The notes under the pieces: model-generated
What the model saw: the letters and a program-made list of their open reading frames with translations, nothing else
Database searches by the model: none
Told to the model about the DNA's origin: nothing
Program-made: the position numbers and the translations under genes
Assembly: GCF_018446385.1 (NCBI RefSeq)
Contig: NC_055998.1
Span: 73,898,744 to 73,962,743, forward strand
DNA: 64,000 bases
From: Zingiber officinale
Lineage: Eukaryota > Streptophyta > Magnoliopsida > Zingiberales > Zingiberaceae
Reading direction: 5' to 3'
In this document: piece by piece, positions 31,841-43,464 of the stretch
Numbering within the stretch: position 1 is the stretch's first letter
Layout: each line of letters starts with the position of its first letter

Positions 31841-33278
31841 CATTATGTTATGGAGATGGAGTCCATTAAGATAATATACAATTGTTCCTTAGATAATTTT
31901 AAAACTCTTGGCTTAAATACTAATCACCTCGATTGGATCGAAATATCTTAATACTTTTACCAAGTTTCTCTACTTCATTTTTGAATTCTCTAAACTTTTC
32001 AAAGGCTTCATACTTGTGTTTCATTAGATACACATATCCATAACAAGAGTGATCATCAATGAAAGTAATGAAGTAGTTATAATCTCCTAGTGCGTGAGTT
32101 GGCATTGGTCCACATACATTGGTATGTATGAGCCCAAGTAACTCATCAACTCATTCATCCATTCCAGAAAAAGGTAACTCTGTCATCTTACCTTTTAAAC
32201 ATGAATCACATGTATCAAATGTATCTAATTCAAATAATTTGAGAACTGCAATCTTTTACAATTCAGACATGCATTTCTTGCTTATATGGCCAAGTCGATA
32301 ATGCTACGAGTAAGAGGTTAATTGATTATCTATTTGAGTGTGTTTATTGATCATTTCAATATTAAATACATCACTAAATATATCTAATGTGTAGATGTCA
32401 TTGCATAAAGTTCCAGTGTCATAAAAAATGTCATTAAAAGTTATAAAGCAATTGTTACTAAAAGTCAAATGGAAATCTTTTCTATTTAAGCAAGAAATAG
32501 AAATAATATTTTTTTTATTAATGTAGGAACAAAATAATAATTATTTAGTTCTATGACAAGTCCACTATGAAGCTTTAACAAATATGTTCTGATGGCAACT
32601 GCAGCAACCTTTGCTCCATTCCCAACTTGCAGACTTGATTCTCCCTTGACGAGTCTTTTGCTATTCCTTAGCCCCTGTGTGTCATTACATATATGTGAGT
32701 CATACCCAGTATCCAATATCCAAGTGTCTAAGGAAATAGCATGATAATCAATAATGAAAATATCTTAATACGATGGGGCATCAAATGTCTTATTCTTCTT
32801 CATGGACTCAAGAAAAATCTTGTAGTTTCTTTGCTAATGTCCCATCTTGCCACAATGATGGCATGAACCTTTTTATGCTGGTTCTACTATCTTTACCTTT
32901 TTGCTCTTCCCCTTAGCCTGATATTTTGGTTTCCTCTTAGAACCTTTCTTGGTGGAGTCTACTAACATCATAATTTTATGTTCACCTTTAATAGAAGGCT
33001 CCACAGTCGTGAGTATATTAATCACCTAGAGGATGGTTGATTCCAAATTCTCCATCCGATAGTTCATCACAAATTGTGAATGACTTTTCAGAAAGCTATG
33101 TAGAATTAAGTCATACTTAACTCATGATCCATGGCAAAATCGAGTGATGCTAAATGCTCTATGTAGTCATTCATCTTTAGTACAAATTGTAGTACAGATG
33201 TGTTGGGTGCTACTCAGAATTCCATTATGTTTCCCCTATATAAAAATTTGTATAAGCACAGAACTTTTCCTAGCAACC
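31841..33278 (-). pseudogene. Ty1/copia gag-protease-integrase remnant
   Basis: On the minus strand: gag C-terminal part (MNDYIEHLASLDFAMDHEL near 33170), a zinc knuckle CHHCGKMGH followed by a stop and with its last Cys changed to Tyr (about 32880-32835). Then come the protease-like start LDTG...SHICNDTQGL (32716-32680), a pre-integrase segment with several stops, and an integrase core start (NYFITFIDDHSCYGYVYLMK, 32105-31920). RSNRGD shows the second catalytic Asp as Asn. The frame runs with further stops to about 31842, where the Sirevirus-type LTR cuts it. RT is not attached. Confidence 0.85.
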
Positions 33279-33430
33279 CATGTGTTCTTAAACTTGGATT
33301 GGAAATGAAACTTAACATTTTTACTCCAAGTTCAAACCATGTGTTCTTCATAAGTTAAACTTGGATTGCAAATAAAACTTAACATTTTTACTCCAAGTTC
33401 AACTCATGTGTTCTTCAGAAGTTAAACCAT
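33279..33430. repeat. Short tandem duplication in copia gag
   Basis: Two-and-a-bit copies of a unit of about 60-66 bp sharing CATGTGTTCTT and CTTAACATTTTTACTCCAAG. Confidence 0.75.
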
Positions 33431-33479
33431 ATTACAGAAGTTGATTAAATATCTATTTCAAGGATTGTCTTCCAGGTCG

Positions 33480-35557
33480 TTGGTGAGGCACTCGGCCTTC
33501 TTGGTTATGGGATCATCCACCACTTCCTAGACAAATCCTTTCAAAGAAATTGAATATTTGAACTCCTCACAGTAAACCCTAGGTTTAACTAAAGATACCT
33601 CAATCGAAGCACAAGATCAAAACACAAAATCGAAGCACAAAATTGAAACACAAAATAGCTAGCCTCTTGTGTTGTTATTTCAGGATCCATACAAAGAAAA
33701 ACTAAACTAGTTCGCAGCAGAATAAAGAACTAGTTGTACCTTTCCTTGTAGCTAAAGACCTCTTGATCTTTTGCTGTATTCCTCTCCTCTTCTTGAACGT
33801 CATGTGGGTGACAATCTACCAAGATGAAGACACCCGACCTTCTCCTTCTTTTCCAAGATTTCGGCCACCAAAGAATACAAAGTGAAGAGGCCTCCTCCTT
33901 CTTCTTCTTCTCCACCAAGCAACCAGCCACCAAGGTATAGTCTTCTCCAAAGGGGTGTTGGCACTAATGAAGAAGAAAGGATGGATGTCGCCAGCCTTTA
34001 GGGAAAGAAGACAATAGAAGAAGATAGAAGAAGGGCCGGCCACACAAGAGAATAAAAGAGGAGCCTTAGGTTGTGTTAGTTTTTGGGCACCTCCCTCCTC
34101 CTCTTTTATAATCTTTGCTAGCGGCTAATAAAGAAAGTTTTTAATAAAATTTCCTTTTATTTGCTATTGTAGATGGTTACAAAAAAGGAAAGATTTTAAC
34201 AAAATTAAAATCTCTCTTTTAAACCATTGTAAATATCTATAAAAGGAAAAATTATAACAGAATTTTATTTTAAACAAAATTTTCCTTTTATTCCTAAAAT
34301 GGTTGCTTATAAAAAAAATAAAAGATTTTAACAAAATTAAAATTTCTCTTTTAACCATTGTAGATAACTACAAAAAAGAAAAGATTTTAACAAAATTATA
34401 ATCTCTCTTTTAATCTATTGTAGAAAGCTATAAAAGGAAATATTTTAACAAAATTTTGTTTTCAACAAAACTTCCTTTTCTCTTCTTGTAAGGTCGGCCC
34501 CATGCTTGGGCACTAAGCATGGCTTGGCCAGCCCACATCTTGGGCACCAAGAGGGCTCGGCCAACCCCTTGCTTGGGAACCAAGCAAAGATGTGGTCGAC
34601 CCCTCATTTGGGTAGAAAGGAAAAAAAATAAAATGGGTGAACGAGAGGCTTTATAGAGGCTACAGCAGGGACCGAGAGGAGGAATTGGTTTTGGCCTCCC
34701 GATGAGCTTGAGCTTCCTGTGTTCGACCCGAACACCCAACTCAAGTTCATCAATAATAACTCATACCACTAAAGAGTTATTATTGAACTACCGCACCAAT
34801 CTCATATTATATTATGGGCTCCTTCTTATCATGAGTGCATTAATCTCCCTGTGTTTAAGATATCGAATGCCCATTAATTAAATGAGTTACTGACAACTCA
34901 CTTAATTAATATATAGCTCCAAAAGTAGTACTACTCAATTTCATTGTCATGTCGAACTAAGTCCACTTGCAGGGTTTACATGACAATCCTTATGAGCTCC
35001 TCATGGGAACATCATCAACCTAGAAAACTAGGACACGATTTCCTTCTATAATCAACAACACGCCATATAAATAATATTATTTCCCAACTTATCGGGCCTA
35101 TTGTTTTAACGAATAAATCTCACCCTTTGATAAATTAAAGAAATAAATACTAAGTATATGTGCTTGTTATTATATCGGGATTAAGAGTACGCACATCCAT
35201 AATAACAGAGGTTGTGTTTTTTTTATGCAGTCAGTATAAAAAGAACAACCTCAAATAGTCCTGCTCAATATACACATAGTGTATTAGTATAATTTTATAG
35301 TCAAGATAAACTAGTACCAAATTACACTACAACCAGTCCAATGGTTTGTCCCAATCCATCTTGGTTGTGAGCTACTATTTATAATTTATATGGACCTGGT
35401 AACATGATCTTCTGTGTGACACCACACACCATGTTATCTACAATATAAATAAAATGGATAACCGTATTTTACTAAATACAGACATTTGACCAATGTGATT
35501 CTCATTTCAAAATAAATGTTCATACAAAAAGATAGGCTTTTAGTATACATCTTAACA
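33480..35557 (-). repeat. Ty1/copia LTR (3' LTR of the RT-bearing remnant)
   Basis: The minus strand reads AGTGGGAGAT then TGTTAAGATG at 35557, a polypurine tract and LTR start just after the RNase H gene. The body carries several internal repeats and a gene-like leader (33780-34070). The other boundary is not resolved; the sequence grades into the gag of the next copia remnant without a visible primer site. Confidence 0.6.
34138..34480. repeat. AT-rich tandem repeat in copia LTR
   Basis: About five degenerate units of 60-75 bp sharing AAAGATTTTAACAAAATTAAAATCTCTCTTTTA and ATTGTAGATA-type segments. A second, GC-richer array (34490-34625) has units around CTTGGGCACCAAG and GGTCGGCC. Confidence 0.75.
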
Positions 35558-35714
35558 ATCTCCCACTTATACTAAAAGACTATGTTGCCATATATGTTGT
35601 CATGCATCTGATTCTCATCCCCTCAACATGCCCATCAAAAGTTCTCGCCTGAAGGGCCTAAGTGAAAGGATCAAGGTTATCTGCTAATGCAATCTTGGCG
35701 ACAACAACTTCTCC

Positions 35715-37190
35715 TCATTTTACGATGTCTCGTATTAGGTGGTACTTGCGCTCAATGGGTTTACTTGCCTTATGGACTCGTGGTTCCTTCGAATTTGCTA
35801 CTGCACCACTATTATCACAATAAATTATGATAATTTTGGGCAAACCAGGAATCACATCTAAGGCCATCAAGAAGTTTCTGAGCCATACAGCTTCTTTGGC
35901 TGCCTCAGAGGCTGCCACATACTCAACTTTCATGGTAGAGTCTGAAATGTATTTCTGCTTAACACTCCTCTATGCTATGGCTCCACCTCCTAAAGTAAAC
36001 ACATACCCCGAGGTCGACTTACTATTGTCCCTATCTGATTGAAAGTCAGAATCCGTGTAACCCACAGGGAGCAAATCATCTGCCTGGTAAACCAGCATAT
36101 AATCTCTAGTCCTTCTCAGGTACTTTAATATATACTTTACAACACTCCAATGTCCCTGTCCTGGATTATTTTGATATATGCTAACCATGCCCACGACAAA
36201 ACATATATCTGGTCTCGTACATAGCATTGCATACATTAGGTTTCCTATAGCCGAAGCATAAGTAACTGCCTTTATGTCCTCTATCTCCTTTGATGTTTTA
36301 GGGTACATCTCTTTAGATAAAGGTACTCCATGCCGAAAAGGTAGAAAATCTTTCTTGGAGTTTTGCATGCTAAAACGAGCTAGGATAGTATTGATATATG
36401 AAGCTTGGGATAAGCACAACATTCTTTTCTTGTGATCCCTTATTATTTTGATCCCAAGAATATATCCACATTCTCCCAAATCCTTCATATCAAACTGCTT
36501 GGACAACCATACCCTTACGTCTGACAACACTTTGACATTGTTGACAATGAGAAAAATGTCATTTATGTATAGTACAAGAAATACCAGCACATTTTTGTCA
36601 CTCTTCTTGTATACACAAGACTCATCCAAACACTTAATAAATCCATAAGATTAAATCGGATGTTCCAAGATCTCGAACCTTGCTTCAGTCCATAGATAGA
36701 CCGATGTTGCATCTTTATCTTGGAGTGCTTCATCATATGTCCAGGGATCAGGTTCATATTTACGAGGGATCAAGTATGAAGATTCTCCCAAAAACATGAA
36801 TCTATCAGGTTGCCTAACAAACCTCCCACTACAATGAGCCATTACTTGTAATTATGCATCATTTGTGACGTGCTGCAGTTTCTTGTGGTATCTCATCTTG
36901 TACCTTGGTACTAAGGTAGACGTGTCTTCTCTTATTTCTTCAAGAACAATTTTACTCATGGGCTTGTGGTTCATTATATAGTCCTCTTCCAAAAATCGAG
37001 CATTGGTGCTAACAATGACCTTCTGATCTTTAGGACTATAAAATAAACCACCATTCGTTCCTCTAAGATAACCCACAAACAAGCGAACTTCTGTATATGA
37101 TTCCAACTTATCAGCATCTCCCTTCAGCACATGTGTTGGACTACCCCAAATCCGAATATGTTTCAGACTAGACTTACGTCCATCCCATAA
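35715..37190 (-). pseudogene. Ty1/copia integrase end, RT and RNase H
   Basis: Minus strand: integrase-RT linker SLKHIRIWGSPTHVLKGDAD (about 37190-37085) and STNARFLEEDYIMNHKP. An RT N-terminal part is mostly deleted, with frame changes at 36840-36650. The RT palm has LVLYINDIFLI with YIND in place of YVDD (36570-36535), LGIKIIRD and GNLMYAMLCTRPDI. RNase H has GYTDSDFQSDRDNSKSTSGY, then VEYVAASEAAKEAVWL and IYCDNSGAV, and stops at 35715. The RT is far too short upstream of the palm to be complete. Confidence 0.88.
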
Positions 37191-37214
37191 TTCTCATCGA
37201 CTAGCATGACCATT

Positions 37215-37420
37215 TGAGGAAATGCTCATGTTGTTTCTATAGTTCAGGAGTCATAATGGCTAGCATGATGCAACTTGTAAGTACAGAATCATTCTTATAT
37301 TTCTGATGGACCAACAATTGGTCCACAGTTGCATTGACATCAAGACTTGTGGGAAGAGGCTCATCAAGGACATAAGCTAGCTTCTCAGTTTTGAGAACAA
37401 TTCTCAAACTTCAAAACTAG
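37215..37420 (-). pseudogene. copia gag N-terminal fragment joined to integrase end
   Basis: Reads EKLAYVLDEPLPTSLDV...QLLVHQKYKNDSVLTSCIMLA on the minus strand, with a stop in PEL-stop-KQHEHFL. Only about 25-30 nt further it becomes the integrase-RT linker. Most of gag, protease and the integrase core (several kb in family members) are missing, so a large internal deletion made this element. Confidence 0.75.
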
Positions 37421-38945
37421 TCTAAGAAGTTCGGCCCAGTCAGTTTGTTCGAGTCCAAAATTAAACTCAGATTAACAAAAGTTATAATTAAATGATTAAC
37501 CTGAAAATACAAAAATATGAATGTATTCGAGACATGATTTTACTTATGTAAACAATTTATATGTGATAAAAGTCCTCTTATTTATCAAATTCAAATACCC
37601 TTATTTTAAATTCGGAAGATGGTAGGTTTTCTCCAAGTGGGTTGACATCCATCACAGATAAGAACAACCTTGATTTTGGCCAACAAATCATTCTTAGCTA
37701 TCGTGATAGGTAACAAGTTTACTGATTGCATATCGCTTATATTCAACTATCACATTATGCTAACAACTAATTGATTTTTGCATAAATATCGGGTTGTTAA
37801 CACATTAACAAGTATACATCAAATGCATAGAACCGAACTTTACCTCTATCCACATTGAACATAACCTTGGCACAACAAATCAACGCTTCAAGTTTAAAAC
37901 TAACTCGTTAATCATGAGATTGTATCTCCATAGTTTGAACATATTTAAGTTCAAGTTGAGCTTGACTTTGGCCAACAACTCAAATAAGAACTTTAACTTT
38001 GGTTATTCCATATTAACGGAAGGTGTAAGTTTTAATATTGTGTAAGAGATTTGGTCTCATCTACATCGCGCAAATATTCTATCTACATGATATTATACAT
38101 ATGACATAAATGATGACATCACATCACACGCATGACATAGCATGACACGACAAGATTTAAGCACATCGCACACATGGTAAAAATCTAATCCTGTCATAAT
38201 TAATGCATCTACATGACATATAATATGGCATAATCATGACATAAATTTAAATATGTTATAATTCTATTTTGAAAATAAAAATATGTTATAAATCTGATTT
38301 TAATAAATCAAAATTTATCTAATCAAATAAGAAAACTAATTTTTAAATTTAATTAACATATCTGATCTAAAATCTTTCTATTAATTAATAATCTTTAATT
38401 ATTTTAAAAATAAATATTCAAATTAATTTTCTAACAATTTAGAAAAAAATAATTAATATTTCTTAATTTATTATAGAATAATTTAAATCTGGGTTTTTTA
38501 TGATTTTCAAATCTTTTCAAATTTAGTATTTGCTAATAATTTAGGAAACTTTCTAAAAATAAATTATTTTAATAATTTTAAAAAATTTAGAAAAGATCAT
38601 TTCTATAATTTAATTTTGAATATCTCAAATATGTATTTTTAAAGAATTTCATAATCTTTCTAATTTGTTACCAAATTTGGTATTATCTAACAAATTAGAA
38701 TTTTTTTAAAAAAATAGAATATTTCTTAAAATTCTATAAATGATAATTTCTTAATTAATAGAATATTTTTAAATTTAATTTTCTAAAAATATTTCAGAAA
38801 CTTTCTAAAAGTGGAATTTCCTAACAATTTAGGAAATTTTCAAAAATAAATTTTTTTAAATAATTCTAGAAAAATCTTAAAAATTAATTACAACACTAAT
38901 TATGAATAGTAAAATAATTTTACAATCATATCGAAGAACGATCGT
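37421..38945. other. AT-rich leader of copia remnant
   Basis: No gene seen. 38230-38900 is very AT-rich (AATTTTCTAA and TTTAGAAA-like repeats). It lies between the gag fragment and the primer site. Confidence 0.6.
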
Positions 38946-38957
38946 GCTCTAATACCA
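38946..38957 (-). promoter_or_regulatory. copia primer binding site
   Basis: GCTCTAATACCA on +, i.e. TGGTATTAGAGC on -, next to an LTR end (CATATCCCAATA on -). tRNA-Met type with one base different from the usual site. Confidence 0.8.
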
Positions 38958-38958
38958 C

Positions 38959-39384
38959 TATTGGGATATGCCGATGTAGTGTATGCTTAAAACACGTTTC
39001 ATAAACATGCACAGCGGAAGACTTAATGATAAATAAACTAATTTATTACATCACACACATGTAAGATATAATCATGCAGATAAGATCATAAAATAAAATA
39101 AAATCGAATAACAATTATTCTAGATATACCTTACGAATGACCTATAATGAGAAGGGCATCAACCTTTTACGACGTTATCGAACCTCACCTCTATTCATAT
39201 CCACGCCGAGCTCTTCAAGATAACGCCAAGAGAACATGCTTCACCTTTGAAAGGTACTAGCCATGAGCGAAGGAGAAGGATCAAGAAGAGGAAGAAGAAA
39301 CAAAAGGAAGATCTTCTTCCTTTGGGTGGCTCATGACAACAAGAGGAGACTCTCTTGTTGTGGTCAGCGGTAAGAGAGAGGGAG
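38959..39384 (-). repeat. copia 5' LTR, end portion
   Basis: The minus strand ends GGCATATCCCAATA at the primer site. The LTR is interrupted at 39384 by the CACTA element and resumes at 46295. Confidence 0.8.
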
Positions 39385-39715
39385 CACTACAACAAAAACC
39401 TTCATAGACATCGGTTTTCCACCGGTGTCTATTTCATTTTCGACCGATGTCTATAAAGCCGATGTTAAAAGTCTGTCATTTTAGACATCGGGTTAAAACC
39501 GATGTAGTATCACTTAATGACACCGGTCTTCGAATTGGTTATTAACCGGTGTAGTATCACTTAACGACACCGTTTCATCAACGGTGTAAAATCGATGTAA
39601 TATTGTATGTTAATAACACCAGTTTTGGCAGCGGTAAATGACTGATGTAATATTAGTTAATAACACCGGTTTTACAGCGGTGGAAAACCGATGTAATATG
39701 TATATTTTTTACAGC
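39385..39715. repeat. CACTA left terminus and subterminal repeats
   Basis: Terminal CACTACAAC followed by about ten motifs of the type GACATCGG, CACCGGT and AACCGATGTA in alternating orientation. Confidence 0.88.
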
Positions 39716-40770
39716 ACAAATTTGATTTCCGAAACAATGAAAAACTGACAATAACAAAAAAAATATACAAATATTCACAAATTATACAAATATTCTTCAT
39801 TCAATAATATCCATAAAATACACAAATATTCACAAATTATATAAATAATCTTCTTACAACAATATCCATAAAATACCCAAACATTCTTTTTACATCAAAA
39901 GCTAGCTAATAGATATCAAAATCAAGGTAGAACATTCTTTTAACACATCAAGGTAGAACCGCACTTCAAATGTAATCTAGCATGCATTCAACCCACTCGA
40001 ACCGCACTTCGTCAATTTCAACTCTGGAGTACTTGAGATTTGTAAACTGTAAAAACACATAAATCCACCATATGTCAAATAACTAAAACAAATGTGTACA
40101 TGTATCAAATAAAATAGAATACTGAGTTTTTAAAGGCTGCTGTGGAAGATAACGAATATAACATAGAATCTAAAACTTTCATATATGACACTTAGTATAT
40201 GTTGCTTAGAATATAACATAGATAATTTGCTCCTTCTAATTCAAGTGTACAGATTGATAAGAACCGACAACATCATACAACAAATTACTAGGCATGATAA
40301 TGGTTGAACAAAGAAATATGACTACACAACAAATCCAGTGAAGAAAGCATAGAAGAACAAAGCTACCTCTGATGAAGAGATCTACTATTTATTGTACTAC
40401 CTCTGATGTCATCTTGGTATCCTAAATATCCTGCACTAAGCCCCCTATTTTCTGTGATTTCTGCTACCAACCAGAAGAACTTCATTGTGATTTCTGTGAT
40501 TTATTGTACTATTTATTGTACTACCTCTGATGCCATCTTGTTCCCTCTATTGACAAGACCATCAGTAGCAGTCTGCGAAGAACTTCATTGTAACAGGCTA
40601 TCCCTTCTGCATAATTTCCCTGGTGTAATACAAGGGAACTATCAATTTCCAACTAGGGGCAAAGACAGCAAAGAAGATGATAGACAAATTATATGACTTT
40701 CTTCCATTAAATGAGGCAATATGCAGTAACTCTCAAACTAGCAATGAAAAAGGCAGATATAGTACTCTAC
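39716..40770. other. CACTA interior, unassigned
   Basis: AT-rich, with ATACAAATATTC repeats at 39760-39890. No exon recognised; the open frame at 40406-40696 has no family resemblance I can see. Confidence 0.55.
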
Positions 40771-42592
40771 CTGTTGCTTGTATATAATAGCCAAGTTGTT
40801 GAAGGGCGTAGATATCCCTGTTGTAACTGCTAAAGTTGCCTTATAGAATGATGCAACAACACTCATCATGTTGCTGCATGAAGAGAAGTTTCATTAAGAA
40901 ACAAAAATAAAGTATCCGCACAGTTGTCATCAAACATTTCTAAAGCTTACCAATCCATGTATATGTTGCCAAGGCTTGACAATGCTTGTGGATGGTTAGG
41001 TTGTAAAGCAAATTAAAGGATGACTTGGGAAAAATTATTAAAATGAAGTTATTCAACAAGGAAAAAAAACTTAAGAGAATAAAAATATCCAAATTAAAAA
41101 GTCACCCTATAATGTCCAGCGTCTTTGAGAGCATTCCCCTTTTAATGTGCAAGAAAGTCGATCATTAACTAACCTGGCTCACCATCAAGAAGGATACCAC
41201 ATTTTGACATATTAGATCATTATCAACTTACCAGATTATTGTAAGCTTCAATAAAGGTAGAATCACAGTTGATAGCTTGCTTGTAATGCAGAATTGCCAT
41301 GTCAAGTTGACTTTGTTCATAATAGATGCCAACAAGGTTTCCTGCGTCCAGATATCCCCAATGCATAGTTGACATAATAAGCTCTCTTCAGAGCATAGTT
41401 TGCAGCAAAATTATCCACAAAATCAAAAAGAGATTAACAGTCCAGTGAAAAAATTAGGACTTATTGGATCACGTAGCATATTTCAATTAACCTCTATAAT
41501 TCCACCAGGGGAAGGCATTTATAGAAAGGCTTCATTTGCACAAAAGATAACTGTGACAGCAAAATTGTTGTATGGTCCAGGCAGGCTCAAATTGACAAAT
41601 GATGAAGTTATGCTAGCTTATAAATTTAACTGCCACTTGGCCATGTTCTAGTTTAAAAATATAACTAGCACCTGGCAGATTAACATTGCCAAGTGCCAAT
41701 AAGTAAAAGAATCGACACTGTCGAGATCATTTTATTTTTCTGTGCTGCAGTGCTATCGACACTTTTCCTAGAGTACCATGCCAGCACATGTAGTAACTGC
41801 TAATTGTTCAGGAACACCTAAGCATTGAGAAACATCCAAGAACACGGAAATGAAGAGTCGTAGGAAAAAGGACAACGGCAGTACAGAATGGAGGACGAGT
41901 GAGGATGGGAAAAGGTCCTCAACCAGAATGTATCAAATAAGGGGGAAGTCATTAATAGCAAACATATCCAGAAGGTATTCTGTGTGACGACCCCTTTCAA
42001 AACAACAATCAAGAATATTCTCATGCAGTGTTGGGATAAATGTTTATCGGATAATATTATTACCTTGATAACCACCATGACCTCAACATGAACTAGTAAG
42101 GCCAGCTTTATCTGGGAAATTAGAAGTGAACTGAACTAGAGATAAAAAATGGTTTAAGTTCTCAGCATAATCACAAACATAACTTTTCCTCCTTGCAAGT
42201 GCCTTCACTTATCTAATAGATTAAACATTTTTCCCTCAACCAAAATTCAGTTAAAGAAAATAAGAATGACAGATTGGTAAAAAATTTCTCCAGCATAGGA
42301 GAGGGCTTTTACTTTGTCCTTCATAACAAGCAACTGAGATTTGTTTATGATGCCCCTGCCAAAAATAGATAAGAAACCAATCTACTTATCCTGTCTGGTC
42401 TCCAAGAAACAGTCTATAAATTTTCCACTGCAAATAAACATTCCATAAGCAAATTAAGAGTAGCTAGGGAAAGAATTATCTTATTTCATGTAACTAGAAT
42501 AGTTTGGACTAACCATATGCCATCGCGTAAGTTGGGTGTGCCTGTATAGCATGCTGATAGCACAAAATAGCATCTTGAGGCATTCTCAATGA
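40771..42592 (-). pseudogene. SEC: Captured exons of SECRET AGENT-type O-GlcNAc transferase
   Basis: Five exon-like blocks on the minus strand, in the order of the TPR region: 42592-42514 (MPQDAILCYQHAIQAHPTY), 41341-41232 (YYEQSQLDMAILHYKQAIN, then EAYNNL), 41138-41106 (GNALKDAG), about 41013-40951 (QPNHPQALSSLGNIYMDW), 40873-40771 (ATLAVTTGISTPFNNLAII then YKQQ). Splice signals mostly fit, and the 42514/41341 join restores the codon for G-N. These match the tetratricopeptide repeats of plant SEC, the nuclear/cytosolic enzyme that puts O-GlcNAc on proteins. The catalytic C-terminal domain is absent and one block is shortened, so this is a fragment. It is carried by the CACTA element and lies downstream of the inhibitor-2 exon. 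Confidence 0.85.
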
Positions 42593-43169
42593 CTGGAAAA
42601 GTAAATAAAAAGACCGTTAATGGCTATCTCCAACACCAGAATATAAGATTGTTTGACCAACTCCCAAGGACTTACCTTGTAAACTTAATCTTCTCATTCC
42701 AGACACTCAGAGATCAAAATATTCAAATTAGACATGAAAACAATCTCAATAAGTGCATTGCCAATAGTTCTTAAAATATTACCAAGGAGGAGAAAATAAG
42801 GAAAACATTCTTACGAAGTGTTCTTTTGTTTTAGCAAACTAACTTAGCGAAATGCAAGGAACAAAATGTTAAGTAAACAATGAATTGTGAGATAAATTCT
42901 TTCCTTAGAACAACATTAACGGCAATACGCGAACTATTTTAGAAGACAACACTAGCATAGATAGTTCCACGTCTGCACCACATTGTTAGCAACACAAAAT
43001 AATCAGATAAAGACAGTATCAGTGGAAGAAATGTTATGTTAATTATCTATTCTGAACCTAATCATAGGATTAAATCAATGTGCCCACATCCGTACCTACA
43101 CAGAAACTTCAACTGGTCCAAGCTTTTCTAATTAGAAAGAAGACACTTCATCAAAGGGGGAAAAATTAG

Positions 43170-43231
43170 CAAGCAGTAGAAGATGAGGATGATTTGGACC
43201 TGCGAAGCTCTTCTTGGCGATAAACAACCTG
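43170..43231 (-). other. Exon-like block, unassigned
   Basis: After a TGCAG acceptor the minus strand reads VVYRQEELRRSKSSSSSTAC and stop. It follows the inhibitor-2 exon and may be the 3' end of the same captured transcript. Weak evidence. Confidence 0.35.
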
Positions 43232-43348
43232 CATTACCAATGAATGAGTTTTAAGCATCTGAAAGTTATTTATTCCCTCTTTAACTTGTTAAATAGATAT
43301 TAGATCAAAGTGCAAGTTGTTTGAATAAATCAACATTTGCGGACTTAC

Positions 43349-43464
43349 CATCATCCTCAACCATAGGATGATAAGGTGTTTTAGGTTCAGTTATTTTCTG
43401 CCTCACTGGTTTATTGGCTTCAATTTCATACAAGTTGTCTTCATTCCATCTCACTTGAGGCCTA
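43349..43464 (-). pseudogene. Captured exon of protein phosphatase-1 inhibitor-2
   Basis: Minus-strand exon with TTTAG acceptor and GTAAGT donor, reading [20 protein letters not shown] then [16 protein letters not shown]. The E-x-x-K-P-V-R-Q-K-I-x-E-P-K-T-P-Y-x-P segment is the conserved core of plant inhibitor-2, which binds and regulates the PP1 catalytic subunit. Flanking exons are not seen. Upstream GC-rich DNA (45360-45900) could hold its promoter, but that is conjecture. It is a gene fragment within the CACTA element. Confidence 0.85.

Noticed and set aside
40406-40696. 96-codon ORF in the CACTA element
   Set aside because: No resemblance to SEC, inhibitor-2 or a transposase; opposite strand to the captured exons.
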